DNA from: Brevundimonas sp.
GTDB lineage: Bacteria; Pseudomonadota; Alphaproteobacteria; Caulobacterales; Caulobacteraceae
Length of the DNA stretch: 64,000 nucleotides
Direction: 5' to 3'
NCBI GenBank assembly: GCA_016742215.1
Contig: JACVCC010000003.1
Span: 248,001 to 312,000, forward strand
Under the pieces are notes generated by a model. The model saw nothing but the letters and a program-made list of their open reading frames with translations. It did not search any database and was not told where the DNA came from. Each line of letters begins with the position of its first letter. Position 1 is the stretch's first letter. This document shows positions 25,456-37,083 of the stretch, one piece after another. The position numbers were made by a program, and so were the translations under genes.

Positions 25456-25920
25456 ATGGACCTCGTCGTCCGGCCGGCGTCTGCCGCGGACGCCGGGGTC
25501 CTGCACCGCCTGATGCTGGGGCTGGCGGAGCATGAAGGTCTGACGGCCTTCGTGTCTGTCACCCCGGACAGCCTGGCGGAGGCCCTTTCGGTCTCGCCGC
25601 CCCGTGCGGCCTTTCTCGTCGCCGAGCTCGACGGCCGACCCGTCGGCTATGCATCCTGGACCCGCTGCTACAGCATCTGGCGCGGTCAGGACTATCTGAA
25701 CCTCGACGACCTGTTCGTGGTGGATGACGCGCGCGGCTCTGGCGTCGGCGAGGCCCTGATGCGAGCCTTCGCCGGGGAGGCGGGTCGGGACGGCCTGTCC
25801 CGCCGCTGGGAAGTCGCGTCAGACAATCACGCCGCGCAGCGTTTCTACGCCCGGCTCGGCGCCGAACTGGAGGGCAAATTCATCGCCCGCTGGAACGCCT
25901 CGGCCATGCCCCGCGGCTGA
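25456..25920 (+). CDS. GNAT-family N-acetyltransferase
   Basis: 154 aa from the ATG at 25456, with GAGG upstream. The GNAT core is seen in VRPASAADAGVLHRL, LDDLFVVDDARGSGVGEALM (the acetyl-CoA pyrophosphate loop) and DNHAAQRFYARLGAEL. It probably acetylates a small amine. It follows mmsA with a 4-bp gap and is likely co-transcribed. Substrate unknown. Confidence 0.88.
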   Translation: MDLVVRPASAADAGVLHRLMLGLAEHEGLTAFVSVTPDSLAEALSVSPPRAAFLVAELDGRPVGYASWTRCYSIWRGQDYLNLDDLFVVDDARGSGVGEALMRAFAGEAGRDGLSRRWEVASDNHAAQRFYARLGAELEGKFIARWNASAMPRG

Positions 25921-26006
25921 TCGTTCGCCCATACGGCGTTCGCAGAAGCGTTTTTCGATGATAGGCATTAACCTCTTCGCACTGTGAAGCTGGAGCGCTC
26001 CCCCGC

Positions 26007-26921
26007 ATGCGTCGCTTTTTTGTCTGGTCCGCCCTCGCTGCCGTTATCGGTCTCGCTCTCGCGGGCGGTGGATACTGGGCCTACTGGAATTTCTACGCCC
26101 GCTTCCAGCCGGTGACGGTCACGCGCAATCAGGCCGAGATTCAGCGCCTGCTGGACGAGAGCTCGTGGATTTCCGCGGGCGGCGGCGGCGAGCCGGTCTA
26201 CATCATCGGCTATCGCGACTCCGCCGCCATGCAGCGCTACGAGCGTGAGGAGGCGCCCAAGCTGAGGGCGGCCGGCGCCGAGGTGCGCGTCATCCTGTTC
26301 GCCCGCCCCGACCGCGAGGGTCTGGCCCAGTCGACCGCCGCCGAGCGCGCCACGGTCGCCGAGCTGTGGCTGACCCGCGACTGGTCGCTGTACCTGCGCT
26401 GGACCGCCACGCCTGTCCGCAACTGGACGGCTGCAGGCATTCCCTCCGCCGACAACAACCTCGCCCGCGGCGCCGTGGTGGAGGCCGGGCGGCAGTTCAT
26501 CACCCGTCTGACCGCCGACCTGCGCGAGACCGGTCTGTCGACCCGCTATCCGCTGGTGATCTGGCGCGACCGCGAGGGCTTCATGAAGGCCTGCGCCTGT
26601 TCGGACAGCCGGTCCTGGGCCTTCATCCGCGACGATCTGGACGCACCGGAGAGTGTGGATCCGGCGCCGGTGGCGCCGCTGGGTTCGGACGACAGCGCCC
26701 TGACCTATCCGGGCGACGGCACGCCGACGCCCCAGCCCGGCCAGCCGTCCGCCCTGCCGTATCCGACCATTCCGCCGGCCGCTGGCCAGCCTGCGCCGGG
26801 AGCGCCCGCGGCCGCGCCGGGCGTGACTCCCGCTCCGCGACAGGCTCCGCCACCCGCCACGACCCCGACGCCGCGCAAGGCGCCCGAGGCCAAGCGGCAG
26901 GACGACACCACCTTCTTCTAG
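26007..26921 (+). CDS. Hypothetical membrane-anchored protein with Pro-rich tail
   Basis: 304 aa. An N-terminal membrane anchor (about residues 5-25) is followed by a soluble domain (about 35-215) with alpha/beta character, including YIIGYRDSAAMQRYEREEAPKL, EVRVILFARPDR and a CAC pair in FMKACACSDS, then about 85 residues of Pro/Ala-rich low complexity ending KRQDDTTFF. It is presumably periplasmic. I do not recognise the domain; the strand order is faintly thioredoxin-like, but no CxxC is present. Confidence 0.7.
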   Translation: MRRFFVWSALAAVIGLALAGGGYWAYWNFYARFQPVTVTRNQAEIQRLLDESSWISAGGGGEPVYIIGYRDSAAMQRYEREEAPKLRAAGAEVRVILFARPDREGLAQSTAAERATVAELWLTRDWSLYLRWTATPVRNWTAAGIPSADNNLARGAVVEAGRQFITRLTADLRETGLSTRYPLVIWRDREGFMKACACSDSRSWAFIRDDLDAPESVDPAPVAPLGSDDSALTYPGDGTPTPQPGQPSALPYPTIPPAAGQPAPGAPAAAPGVTPAPRQAPPPATTPTPRKAPEAKRQDDTTFF

Positions 26922-26964
26922 GCCGCAATCGGTTCGGCTGGACGCGGTTCGGCCTGGAATAGCC

Positions 26965-28128
26965 TCACAGGCGTTCGGCGCAGACCGCGATCAGCCGCTC
27001 CACATCCGCCTCGTCCTGATACAGGCCGAAGCCGAAGCGGATCACGTCGTCGCGCACGTCGGTGACGATGTCGCCATCCATCAGCCGCGCCTTCCACTCC
27101 GCCGCCTTCGGGCTGCGGAAGGCCAGGAAGCGGGCGCGGGGGGAGTCGTCTTCGATCGGATTCAGCAGCTCGGCCTCGCCCAGCTTGCCGGCGCGGCCAT
27201 CCGTCACCGCCGTCTGGAAGGCCTGCATCAGGCCGCGCGCATGGGCGGCGATGTCCGCCGTGGTCAGCCCCGCCTCGTCCAGCATCGTCCGCACGGCGTT
27301 GAAACGGTACAGGGCCGAGGCGTCGAAGGTCGCGCCCCAGAACCGGCCGCCGTCGGTGCGATAACCGACCCCGCCCGGCGGTCCGGCCAGATCGCCGAAC
27401 TCCGCGAACCAGCCTGTGATCGTCGGGCGCGGGCAGAAGCCGTCCGGGGCATGGAGGAAGCAGACGCCCTCGCCGGACATCGCGTATTTGTACCCGCCCG
27501 CGACGTAGAAGATCCGGTCCGCCACGGCCGACAGGTCGGTCGGGGTCGCCATGAAGCCGTGGTAGCCGTCCACCACGACCCACGGCCCTTCCGGCCTGGC
27601 CAGCGCCGCCAGATCCTCGATCCGGGTAAACGTCTGCCCGGTCCGGAAGAAGACTTGGCTGATGAAGATCAGATCGAACCCGCCGCCTCGCGCCGCCTCG
27701 ACAAAGCGATCCTCGAACGTCTCGAACGGATGCAGGGGAACGCGGGTGATGACCGCCTCTCCGGCCTCTTCCCACCGCTGGCCCTGCCGGCGGAACGAAT
27801 GGAACTCCCCGTCTGTCGACAGGATGCGGATTGGCTTGCTCTCGACCCCCGAGGCGATCCTCAGCAGCAGGTCGTGGGTATTGGGTGCGAAGATGATCGA
27901 GTCCGGCGATGGCAGGGACAGCTCCTTCGCCACATGCGCCTGCGCCTTCGGGATCACCTCGCCGAAGATCAGATCCCATTTCCGGTCGGCGAAGGCGTTG
28001 GCTTCTGTCCAGGCCTGCACCTGCGCGTCGAAGCTGGCGTCCGGCCACAGGTGGTGGCTGTGGGCGGCGAAATGCAGCCGATCCGGGGCGAGGGACAGGG
28101 CGCGCGAGAACAGGGACTTGTGGCTCAT
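26965..28128 (-). CDS. PLP-dependent aminotransferase class V / kynureninase-like enzyme
   Basis: 387 aa. Class V features are NTHDLLLRIAS, DGEFHSFRRQGQRW, VVVDGYHGFMATP with the PLP-ring aspartate, and GGYKYAMSGEG with the Schiff-base lysine near residue 228. The RFG motif near the C-terminus (IRFGFGLYQ) is kynureninase-like. The neighbours include no tryptophan-pathway gene, so the reaction is unassigned. It is convergent with the preceding gene. Confidence 0.83.
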   Translation of the reverse strand: MSHKSLFSRALSLAPDRLHFAAHSHHLWPDASFDAQVQAWTEANAFADRKWDLIFGEVIPKAQAHVAKELSLPSPDSIIFAPNTHDLLLRIASGVESKPIRILSTDGEFHSFRRQGQRWEEAGEAVITRVPLHPFETFEDRFVEAARGGGFDLIFISQVFFRTGQTFTRIEDLAALARPEGPWVVVDGYHGFMATPTDLSAVADRIFYVAGGYKYAMSGEGVCFLHAPDGFCPRPTITGWFAEFGDLAGPPGGVGYRTDGGRFWGATFDASALYRFNAVRTMLDEAGLTTADIAAHARGLMQAFQTAVTDGRAGKLGEAELLNPIEDDSPRARFLAFRSPKAAEWKARLMDGDIVTDVRDDVIRFGFGLYQDEADVERLIAVCAERL

Positions 28129-28168
28129 GCGTCGATCCTAGCCGGATCGGCGGGGCCCTGAAACGGAA

Positions 28169-28199
28169 AGAGGCGGGCCCGCATCGCGAACCCGCCTCT
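28169..28199 (-). terminator. Probable terminator after secA
   Basis: AGAGGCGGG and CCCGCCTCT form a 9-bp stem around a 13-nt loop. On the minus strand it ends in CTCTTTCC, a short U-tract. It lies 27 bp beyond the secA stop and upstream of the PLP-enzyme gene. Confidence 0.65.
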
Positions 28200-28225
28200 G
28201 ATCTCTCGTCGCAATCAGTCTGTGG

Positions 28226-31087
<2,862 letters not shown>

Positions 31088-31259
31088 GAGTGATCCGAAG
31101 GCGGGCGAGCGACGAGCGGCTCTGGTACGGGGTCCCGAAAGGGCGGCGATCTGGACGCCGCCGGGAGGTCCCGACGACGGCGGCCCCTAGCACCCTTGGA
31201 AGGCGCAACACGCGGGGCCGCGCGAACGTACGAAAACCCCTCGACTTGGGCGCAGCCGG

Positions 31260-31288
31260 GACTTAAGCACCGCCCTTACCCCTGTCAA
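31260..31288 (-). promoter_or_regulatory. Candidate housekeeping promoter for secA
   Basis: The minus strand has a perfect TTGACA (31288-31283), 17 nt, then TAAGTC, in the 240-bp secA/ppiC intergenic region. The -35 is strong and the -10 weak but similar to Caulobacter sites. It implies a secA leader of about 165 nt. Confidence 0.4.
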
Positions 31289-31327
31289 CGCGAGGGCTAT
31301 TGCCGCCCGCCGACGGAGCGCGCCTGC

Positions 31328-32317
31328 ATGAGGCCTTCCCGCAACACTCTGCCGATCCTGACCGCCGCCGTCATGGGGCTGTCCCTCCTTGTCGCCGCCT
31401 GCTCGGGCGGGGGCGGTTCGGACCGTCCGCCGGAGCCCGGCGACCGCGCCGTGGCCAAGGTCGAGGACGACACCATCTGGGCCTCGGACGTCCGCCGCGA
31501 GGCGATCGCCCAGGGACTGGTGGGCGAGGGCGAGCCGCTCGATGTCACATCTGACCTGTTCCGCCGGGTTCTCGACGAAGTGATCGACCAGAAGCTGCTG
31601 GGCCGCGAGGCCGAGCGCCGCGGGCTGGACAACTCCGCCCTGGCCCAGCGTCGGCTGGAGGCGACCCGCGAGCGGATCCTCGGCGACATGCTGGTCGAGG
31701 CCGAGGTCAACCGCTCCATCACCGATCGCTCGGTCGAGCAGCTCTATCAGGAGCAGCTGCGCCTCGCCCGCACCTCCGAAGAGATCCGCACCCGCCTGAT
31801 CCTGTCGCGCACCAAGGAACAGGCCGACGCCGTGGTCGGCATCCTGAACCAGGGCGCGGCCTTCGAGGCCGTGGCCATGGAGCGCTCCATCGACGAGGCG
31901 ACCCGCTTCTCGGGCGGCGATCTGGGCTATTCGACGCTGGACGTCATGCCGCAGGCCTACGCCAACGCCCTGCGCGACCGTCCGGCCGGCTCGACCGTCG
32001 GTCCGTTCCAGACCGAGGGCGGCTGGGCCGTTCTGCGCGTCGAGGACCGTCGCCGCGAGACTCCGCCGACGCTGGAGCAGGCTCGTCCCCAGATCGTTCG
32101 CTATCTGACCTATGAGGGCGTGCGCCAGCTGCTGGAGCAACTGCGCGGCAAGGCCGAGGTCGAGGTACTGCTGACCAACGAGGGTCGCGCCGGCGCCGAG
32201 CCGGCCTCCGCCCCGCGCGCCGCGCCCGCCGCTGCGCCGGTCGCTGCAGCGCCTGCCGCCTCCGCGACCCCGGCTCCGGCCGCTCCCGCCACCCCCGTGC
32301 CTGCGAAGACCCGATGA
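31328..32317 (+). CDS. Peptidyl-prolyl cis-trans isomerase, parvulin type, lipoprotein
   Basis: 329 aa. A type II signal peptide with lipobox VAAC (Cys25) anchors it to the periplasmic side of a membrane. A SurA/PpiC-like chaperone helix region (about 40-150) precedes a parvulin domain (about 150-250; RTRLILSRTKEQAD, then FSGGDLGYSTLDVMPQAYAN and GPFQTEGGWAVLRVED). A 60-residue Ala/Pro tail closes it. It should assist folding of exported proteins. The start codon overlaps nothing, and the stop overlaps argJ in ATGA. It is divergent from secA, a sensible partnership in export. Confidence 0.9.
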   Translation: MRPSRNTLPILTAAVMGLSLLVAACSGGGGSDRPPEPGDRAVAKVEDDTIWASDVRREAIAQGLVGEGEPLDVTSDLFRRVLDEVIDQKLLGREAERRGLDNSALAQRRLEATRERILGDMLVEAEVNRSITDRSVEQLYQEQLRLARTSEEIRTRLILSRTKEQADAVVGILNQGAAFEAVAMERSIDEATRFSGGDLGYSTLDVMPQAYANALRDRPAGSTVGPFQTEGGWAVLRVEDRRRETPPTLEQARPQIVRYLTYEGVRQLLEQLRGKAEVEVLLTNEGRAGAEPASAPRAAPAAAPVAAAPAASATPAPAAPATPVPAKTR

Positions 32318-33687
32318 GCAAGACGACCGGCCCCGGCCAGAAGATCGAACAGGCGATCGAAAAGGCGCTGGATCCTCTGGCCACCGCCATCAAGCGCGCG
32401 ACGACCTCCTCGCCGAAGGCCGCGCCCGCTGCATCGCCCGGCAAGCCGGGCCTGCAGGTCTCGCCTCTGGCCGTGCCTTTCCCGCACATCCCGCCCATCG
32501 CCGGGGTGGAGATCGCGACCGCCCGCGCCGGCTTCTACAAGCACGAGCGCGATGATCTGGTGGTGTTCAGCTTCGCCCGCGACACCACCTGCGCCGGCGT
32601 CTTCACCCGCCACAAGGTAGGCTCCGCTCCGGTCGACTGGTGCAAGCGTCATCTGGACGCCGACGGCGGCGGCTCGAACATCCGCGCCTTGGTGGTCAAC
32701 GCCGGCTGCGCGAACGCCTTCACGGGCAAGGCCGGCGCCGACGCCGCCCGCCGCACGGCTTCGGAGGTCGCCAAACGCTTCGGCTGCCGCCAGCGCGACG
32801 TGATGCTGGCCTCCACCGGCGTGATCGGTGTCGTGCTGGACGACCGCAAGATCGCCGCCCGCCTGCACGACGTCGAGGCCGGTCTGGACGCCGACAACTG
32901 GGCCCGCGCCGGCCTTGGCATCATGACGACGGACACCTTCCCCAAGGGCTCGTTCGCCGAGTGCGAGATCGACGGGCACAAGGTCCGCATCGCCGGCATC
33001 GCCAAGGGCTCGGGCATGATCGCGCCGGACATGGCGACCATGCTGGCCTTCATCGTCACCGATGCCGACATCCACCAGAACGTCCTGCGCGCGATGCTCA
33101 GCCTGCATGTCCGCACGACCTTCAACAGTGTCACGGTCGACGGCGACACCTCGACCAACGACACCTGCCTGCTGTTCGCCACCGGGGCCTCGGGGGCGCC
33201 GCGCATCGGCCGGGTCGGCGACCGCCGCCTGAAGGATTTCAGCCGCGCGCTGGACCAGGTCATGCTCGACCTCGCCCACCAACTGGTCCGCGACGGCGAG
33301 GGCGCGACCAAGTTCGTGAAGGTCACGGTCGACGGCGCCGCCTCGCCCGCCTCGGCCCGCAAGCTGGCCAAGTCCATTGCCGACAGCCCGCTTGTGAAGA
33401 CCGCCATCGCCGGCGAGGACGCCAACTGGGGCCGTGTGGTCATGGCCGTCGGCAAGACCGAGGAGCCGGTCGACCGCGACCATCTCGCGATCAAATTCGG
33501 CCCCCACGTCGCCGCCGTCGACGGCGCGCCCTCGCCGACCTACGACGAGGCGAAGATGAGCGCCTATATGAAGAACGCCGAGATCGACATCACCGTCGAC
33601 GTCGGATCCGGCCGTGCGTCGGCCACCGTGTGGACCTGCGACCTGACCAAACGCTACATCGAGATCAACGGCGACTATCGCTCGTGA
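32314..33687 (+). CDS. argJ: Bifunctional glutamate N-acetyltransferase / ornithine acetyltransferase ArgJ
   Basis: 457 aa. It transfers acetyl from N-acetylornithine to glutamate in the cyclic arginine pathway. The self-cleavage site is KGSGMIAPDMATMLAF; cleavage before the Thr in MATML makes the alpha and beta chains, and that Thr is the nucleophile. FNSVTVDGDTSTNDT and GEDANWGRVVMAVGK are also conserved. The protein is about 55 residues longer at the N-terminus than most ArgJ proteins, the extra part being Ala/Pro/Lys-rich. It overlaps the isomerase gene by 4 bp and the mutT gene by 4 bp. Confidence 0.97.
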   Translation: MSKTTGPGQKIEQAIEKALDPLATAIKRATTSSPKAAPAASPGKPGLQVSPLAVPFPHIPPIAGVEIATARAGFYKHERDDLVVFSFARDTTCAGVFTRHKVGSAPVDWCKRHLDADGGGSNIRALVVNAGCANAFTGKAGADAARRTASEVAKRFGCRQRDVMLASTGVIGVVLDDRKIAARLHDVEAGLDADNWARAGLGIMTTDTFPKGSFAECEIDGHKVRIAGIAKGSGMIAPDMATMLAFIVTDADIHQNVLRAMLSLHVRTTFNSVTVDGDTSTNDTCLLFATGASGAPRIGRVGDRRLKDFSRALDQVMLDLAHQLVRDGEGATKFVKVTVDGAASPASARKLAKSIADSPLVKTAIAGEDANWGRVVMAVGKTEEPVDRDHLAIKFGPHVAAVDGAPSPTYDEAKMSAYMKNAEIDITVDVGSGRASATVWTCDLTKRYIEINGDYRS

Positions 33688-34094
33688 CCGAACCCCTGAA
33701 GACCGTCCTCGTCGTCGCCGTCGCCCTGATCGACACTGACGGCCGCGTGCTCATCGCCCAGCGGCCCGAGGGCAAGCAGTTGGCGGGGCTGTGGGAATTT
33801 CCCGGCGGCAAGGTCGAGCCGGGCGAGCGGCCCGAGGCCGCCCTGATCCGCGAGTTGAAGGAGGAGCTGGGCATCGACGTGACCGAGGCCTGCCTCGCGC
33901 CGTTCGTGTTTACCAGTCACGCTTATGAAACGTTTCACCTTCTGATGCCACTGTACCTGTGCCGACGCTGGTCGGGCGTGGTGCAGGCGCGGGAGCATTC
34001 GGCCCTCAAATGGGTGAAGCCGAACCAGCTGTCGCAATGGCCCATGCCCCCGGCCGACGAACCCTTGGTCGCTTGGCTGCGCGACCTTCTCTGA
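33684..34094 (+). CDS. mutT: MutT-like Nudix hydrolase (8-oxo-dGTP diphosphatase)
   Basis: 136 aa from a GTG at 33684 that overlaps the argJ stop (GTGA). The Nudix box is complete: GGKVEPGERPEAALIRELKEELGI split around GERP, with the catalytic REL-EE-G residues. LAGLWEFPGGK before it and the ETFHLLMPLYLCRRW strand fit MutT, which removes oxidised dGTP from the pool. Third gene of the isomerase-argJ-mutT operon. Confidence 0.9.
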   Translation: MTEPLKTVLVVAVALIDTDGRVLIAQRPEGKQLAGLWEFPGGKVEPGERPEAALIRELKEELGIDVTEACLAPFVFTSHAYETFHLLMPLYLCRRWSGVVQAREHSALKWVKPNQLSQWPMPPADEPLVAWLRDLL

Positions 34095-34114
34095 CCGTCC
34101 GGAAGGGGGCGAGA

Positions 34115-34294
34115 ATGATACGCTTCCTGACCCGGTTCCGGGACGACGAGAGCGGCGCCACGGCGATCGAATACGGTCTGATCCTGGCGTTGATGTTCCT
34201 GGTGATCCTCGGCGCCCTGCAGGCGTTCGGCGGCACGGGCAGCGGCATCTTCAACCGCGCGATGGATACCCTGCGCTCGGCGATGGGCGGCTAG
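34115..34294 (+). CDS. Flp/Fap-type pilin
   Basis: 59 aa. The short leader ends at the prepilin-peptidase site ESGATAIEYGLI, where cleavage should follow the Gly, and one hydrophobic helix follows (LALMFLVILGALQAF). Flp pilins form Tad pili for surface adhesion. There are no tad or cpa genes nearby, so this is an orphan pilin. It lies 20 bp after mutT with GGGGG upstream of its ATG, and its stop shares a CTAG with the convergent methyltransferase gene. Confidence 0.9.
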   Translation: MIRFLTRFRDDESGATAIEYGLILALMFLVILGALQAFGGTGSGIFNRAMDTLRSAMGG

Positions 34295-35175
34295 TCCTCT
34301 CCGGACTGCTCCTTCACCCCCAGCGCATCCGCCAGTCGCATTTTCGCCGAGCCGCGCGGGGCCGGTTTCTGCTGGTTCTCGTGCGGGGCCCAGCCAGCCA
34401 GATGCACGATCTCGAAGGTCGCCGGGATGCGCCCGTCCGGTTCAGCATGTCGCTCGGCATACAGCTGTGCCGCCCGCCCCACGATGGCCCGCGTCAGCGG
34501 CCGTCCTCCGCCCGCCAGCACATTGGTCTCGCCCATCGCCCGCAGGTCCCGCACCAGCGCCAGCAGGTCGGGGTAACGCACAGTCACCCGGTCCACGTCC
34601 GACACCGGCAGGGCGAAGCCGGCCCGCTGTAGCAAGGCTGCGCCGTCATAGCCGTCGGCGAACGGCGACACCCGCGCCTGCGCCCCGCCGCGCACCTCCA
34701 GTTCCGCCTCTGTCAGCACGCCGCGCAGTTCCTTCAGCGTGCCCGCGCCCAGCAAGGTGCCGACGAACAGCCCGTCCGGCTTCAGCGCCCGCCGGATCTG
34801 GCTCAGCGCGCCCGGCAGGTCGTTGGCCCAGTGCAGGCTCATCAGGCTGACGATCAGGTCCTGCGACTGGTCCGGCAGGTCCAGCGGTCCGCCTCCGGGC
34901 CCCGCACGACTGGTCCTGTCGCCCGACGTCTTTACCGACCCGACCTTCAGCGCGGCATCACTGTCGGCCAGAGCTGCGGCGAACGGCCCGGGATGCGCCG
35001 ACAGGTCCGCGACCTCCGGCCACTCGCGCAGCAGGGTGTCCAGACTGTCCACGGCGTTCCTCGCCGCACGGGCGTGCAGGAAATCGGCGGAGGCGAACCG
35101 GGCGTCGCTACGCGCAAGCCTTGCCGTTCGGCGCGCGGTGTCGAAGATTACGGGGGGACCGGAGGAGGGGCTCAT
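34291..35175 (-). CDS. BioC/NDUFAF5-like SAM-dependent methyltransferase family protein
   Basis: 294 aa. The family is recognised by the opening IFDTARRTARLARSDARF, LIVSLMSLHWANDLPGALSQ, IRRALKPDGLFVGTLLG and the C-terminal ATFEIVHLAGWAPH. Relatives include BioC and the mitochondrial assembly factor NDUFAF5, an arginine hydroxylase. A classic GxGxG motif is missing, as in NDUFAF5. Its start codon overlaps that of the divergent comF gene (CATG). Confidence 0.83.
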   Translation of the reverse strand: MSPSSGPPVIFDTARRTARLARSDARFASADFLHARAARNAVDSLDTLLREWPEVADLSAHPGPFAAALADSDAALKVGSVKTSGDRTSRAGPGGGPLDLPDQSQDLIVSLMSLHWANDLPGALSQIRRALKPDGLFVGTLLGAGTLKELRGVLTEAELEVRGGAQARVSPFADGYDGAALLQRAGFALPVSDVDRVTVRYPDLLALVRDLRAMGETNVLAGGGRPLTRAIVGRAAQLYAERHAEPDGRIPATFEIVHLAGWAPHENQQKPAPRGSAKMRLADALGVKEQSGED

Positions 35176-35965
35176 GAGCCTTCAGGATGGGGTCTGGAGC
35201 GCGCGATGGAAAGCCGCCGGCGGCGTCGGACGTGCGATCGGGCGCGGCCTGACCGATCTTCTGCTGCCCACGCTCGCCCATGACACGCCGCGGGCGACCG
35301 CCACGCCGGGCCTGACGGCGGCGGCCTGGAGCCGCATCACCTTTCTGGAGGACCCGGTCTGCGACGGCTGCGGCGCGGGCTTCGCCGCCGATGCCGGAGA
35401 CTTCGCCGGCCGTTGCGCCGCCTGCATGGCCGAGCCTTATCTGTTCGCCCGAGCCCGCGCCGCCTGCGTCTATGACGACGCCTCCCGCGACCTGATCCTC
35501 CAGCTCAAGCATGGCGACCACCAGCCCTTCGCGCCCCTGTTCGCCCGCTGGATCAGCCGCGCCGCCGCGCCCCTGCTCGACGAAGCCGACGCCATCGTCC
35601 CGGTGCCCCTGCACCCGCTCCGCCTGCTGTCCCGCCGCTTCAACCAGTCCGCCGAGATCGCACGGCCGCTGGCGAAGGCGACCGGCGTGCCCTTCCTGCC
35701 GGACACCCTGAACCGCCTGACCCACACTGCCAGCCAGGGCGGCAAGTCCGCGCGCGGCCGGCGCCTGAACGTGAAGAAGGCCTTCGCCGTCACCGCCGCC
35801 GGAGCCCGCAGGGTCGAGGGGCGGCGCATCCTTCTGGTCGACGACGTGTTGACCACCGGCGCGACGGCCGGGGCCTGCGCCCGCGCCCTGATGGACGCCG
35901 GAGCGACCGCGGTTGATCTCGCCGTCGTCGCCCGCGTGCGTTCCGCGCGGCAATTGCCTACATGA
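35174..35965 (+). CDS. comF: ComF family phosphoribosyltransferase-like protein
   Basis: 263 aa from the ATG at 35174, preceded by GGAGGAGGGG. An N-terminal zinc ribbon (CDGCG, then CAAC) is followed by the phosphoribosyltransferase fold with LLVDDVLTTGATAGA as the PRPP loop. ComF aids DNA uptake in competent species; in Caulobacteraceae its role is not established. About 65 residues precede the zinc ribbon, longer than in most ComF proteins. It lies 24 bp upstream of grxC. Confidence 0.92.
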   Translation: MSLQDGVWSARWKAAGGVGRAIGRGLTDLLLPTLAHDTPRATATPGLTAAAWSRITFLEDPVCDGCGAGFAADAGDFAGRCAACMAEPYLFARARAACVYDDASRDLILQLKHGDHQPFAPLFARWISRAAAPLLDEADAIVPVPLHPLRLLSRRFNQSAEIARPLAKATGVPFLPDTLNRLTHTASQGGKSARGRRLNVKKAFAVTAAGARRVEGRRILLVDDVLTTGATAGACARALMDAGATAVDLAVVARVRSARQLPT

Positions 35966-35989
35966 GGCGTAACACAGGAGAAATGTCCG

Positions 35990-36247
35990 TTGGCTGAAGT
36001 CGTCCTCTACACCAAGCCGGGTTGCCCCTACTGCATCGCCGCCATGGCGCTGCTGAAGAAGAAGGGTGTCGAGTTCACCGAGATCGTCGCCTCGAACGAT
36101 CCGGAGAAGAAGCAGGAGATGATCCAGCGCTCGGGCGGTCGCATGACCTTCCCGCAGATCTTCATCAATGACCAGCATGTCGGCGGTTCGGACGACATCC
36201 ACGCCCTCGACCGCAAGGGCGAGCTGGACCCGCTGCTCGCAGCCTGA
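35990..36247 (+). CDS. grxC: Glutaredoxin 3
   Basis: 85 aa, the usual size. The active site CPYC is in LYTKPGCPYC, TFPQIFIN holds the cis-proline and GGSDDIHALD contacts glutathione. It reduces disulfides with glutathione. The start is a TTG at 35990 because AGGAG lies 9 nt upstream and the frame has no earlier ATG; an ATG at 35983 is out of frame and closes after four codons. It overlaps the next gene by one base (TGATG). Confidence 0.95.
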   Translation: MAEVVLYTKPGCPYCIAAMALLKKKGVEFTEIVASNDPEKKQEMIQRSGGRMTFPQIFINDQHVGGSDDIHALDRKGELDPLLAA

Positions 36248-37083
36248 TGACCGCCCTGCGCGTCGCCCTGATCCAGACCCGCACACCGGCCTCGGCCGGG
36301 GCCGCGCTGGCGCATGTGGAACCCCTGATCCGGCAGGCCGCCGCGGGCGGGGCGCAGCTGATCCTGACGCCGGAAGGGACCAACTTCCTGATCCAGAACC
36401 GCGAGCAGCGTCAGGCGGCCCTGGCTCCGGACGATAGTGACGCGGTCGTCCTCGCCCTGACCGATCTGGCGAAGGAACTGGGCGTCTGGCTGCTGATCGG
36501 CTCGGCCATCGTGCGGTCGGGTCATGAGGGCGACGACCGCGCCGCCAACCGCTCCATCCTGATCGACGATCAGGGCCGCCGTGTCGCCAGTTACGACAAG
36601 CTGCACGTCTATGACGTCGACCTGCCCACCGGCGAGCGCTGGCGCGAGAGCGCGGCCGTTCGTCCGGGCGAACAGGCCGTCGTCGCCGACACGCCGTGGG
36701 GCGGGCTCGGCCTGACCGTCTGCTACGACATTCGCTTCCCGCATCTGCATCGCGCGCTGGCGAAGGCCGGCGCCTGCATGATCGCCGTCCCTGCCGCCTT
36801 CACCGTGCCGACCGGCGAGGCCCACTGGGAGGTCCTTCTGCGCGCCCGTGCCATCGAGACCGGCTGTTTCGTCCTCGCCCCGGCCCAGGGCGGCGCCCAT
36901 GAGGACGGTCGACGCACCTGGGGCCGGTCCACCGTCGTCGCGCCCTGGGGCGAGGTGATCGCGAAGCTGGACAATGATGAGCCCGGCGTGCTCTTCGCCG
37001 AGCTCGACCTCGACGCGGTCGCCCGCGCCCGCAGCGCGGTGCCGCAACTGACCCACGATCGCGTTTTCTCGCTACCCGCATGA
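36247..37083 (+). CDS. Carbon-nitrogen hydrolase (nitrilase superfamily, Nit1/omega-amidase-like)
   Basis: 278 aa. The Glu-Lys-Cys triad is visible: Glu in LTPEGTN, Lys in YDKLHVYDVDLP and Cys in LTVCYDIRFP. This branch resembles Nit1/NitA deaminated-glutathione amidase, a repair enzyme, which suits its position directly after glutaredoxin. The exact substrate is inferred. It overlaps DUF1178 downstream by ATGA. Confidence 0.92.
   Translation: MTALRVALIQTRTPASAGAALAHVEPLIRQAAAGGAQLILTPEGTNFLIQNREQRQAALAPDDSDAVVLALTDLAKELGVWLLIGSAIVRSGHEGDDRAANRSILIDDQGRRVASYDKLHVYDVDLPTGERWRESAAVRPGEQAVVADTPWGGLGLTVCYDIRFPHLHRALAKAGACMIAVPAAFTVPTGEAHWEVLLRARAIETGCFVLAPAQGGAHEDGRRTWGRSTVVAPWGEVIAKLDNDEPGVLFAELDLDAVARARSAVPQLTHDRVFSLPA

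Noticed and set aside
26920..26955. AGGCCG/CGGCCT stem with CGGTTCGG direct repeats after the Pro-rich protein gene
   Set aside because: The stem is 6 bp with a loop of over 20 nt and no T-tract. It is too weak for a terminator.
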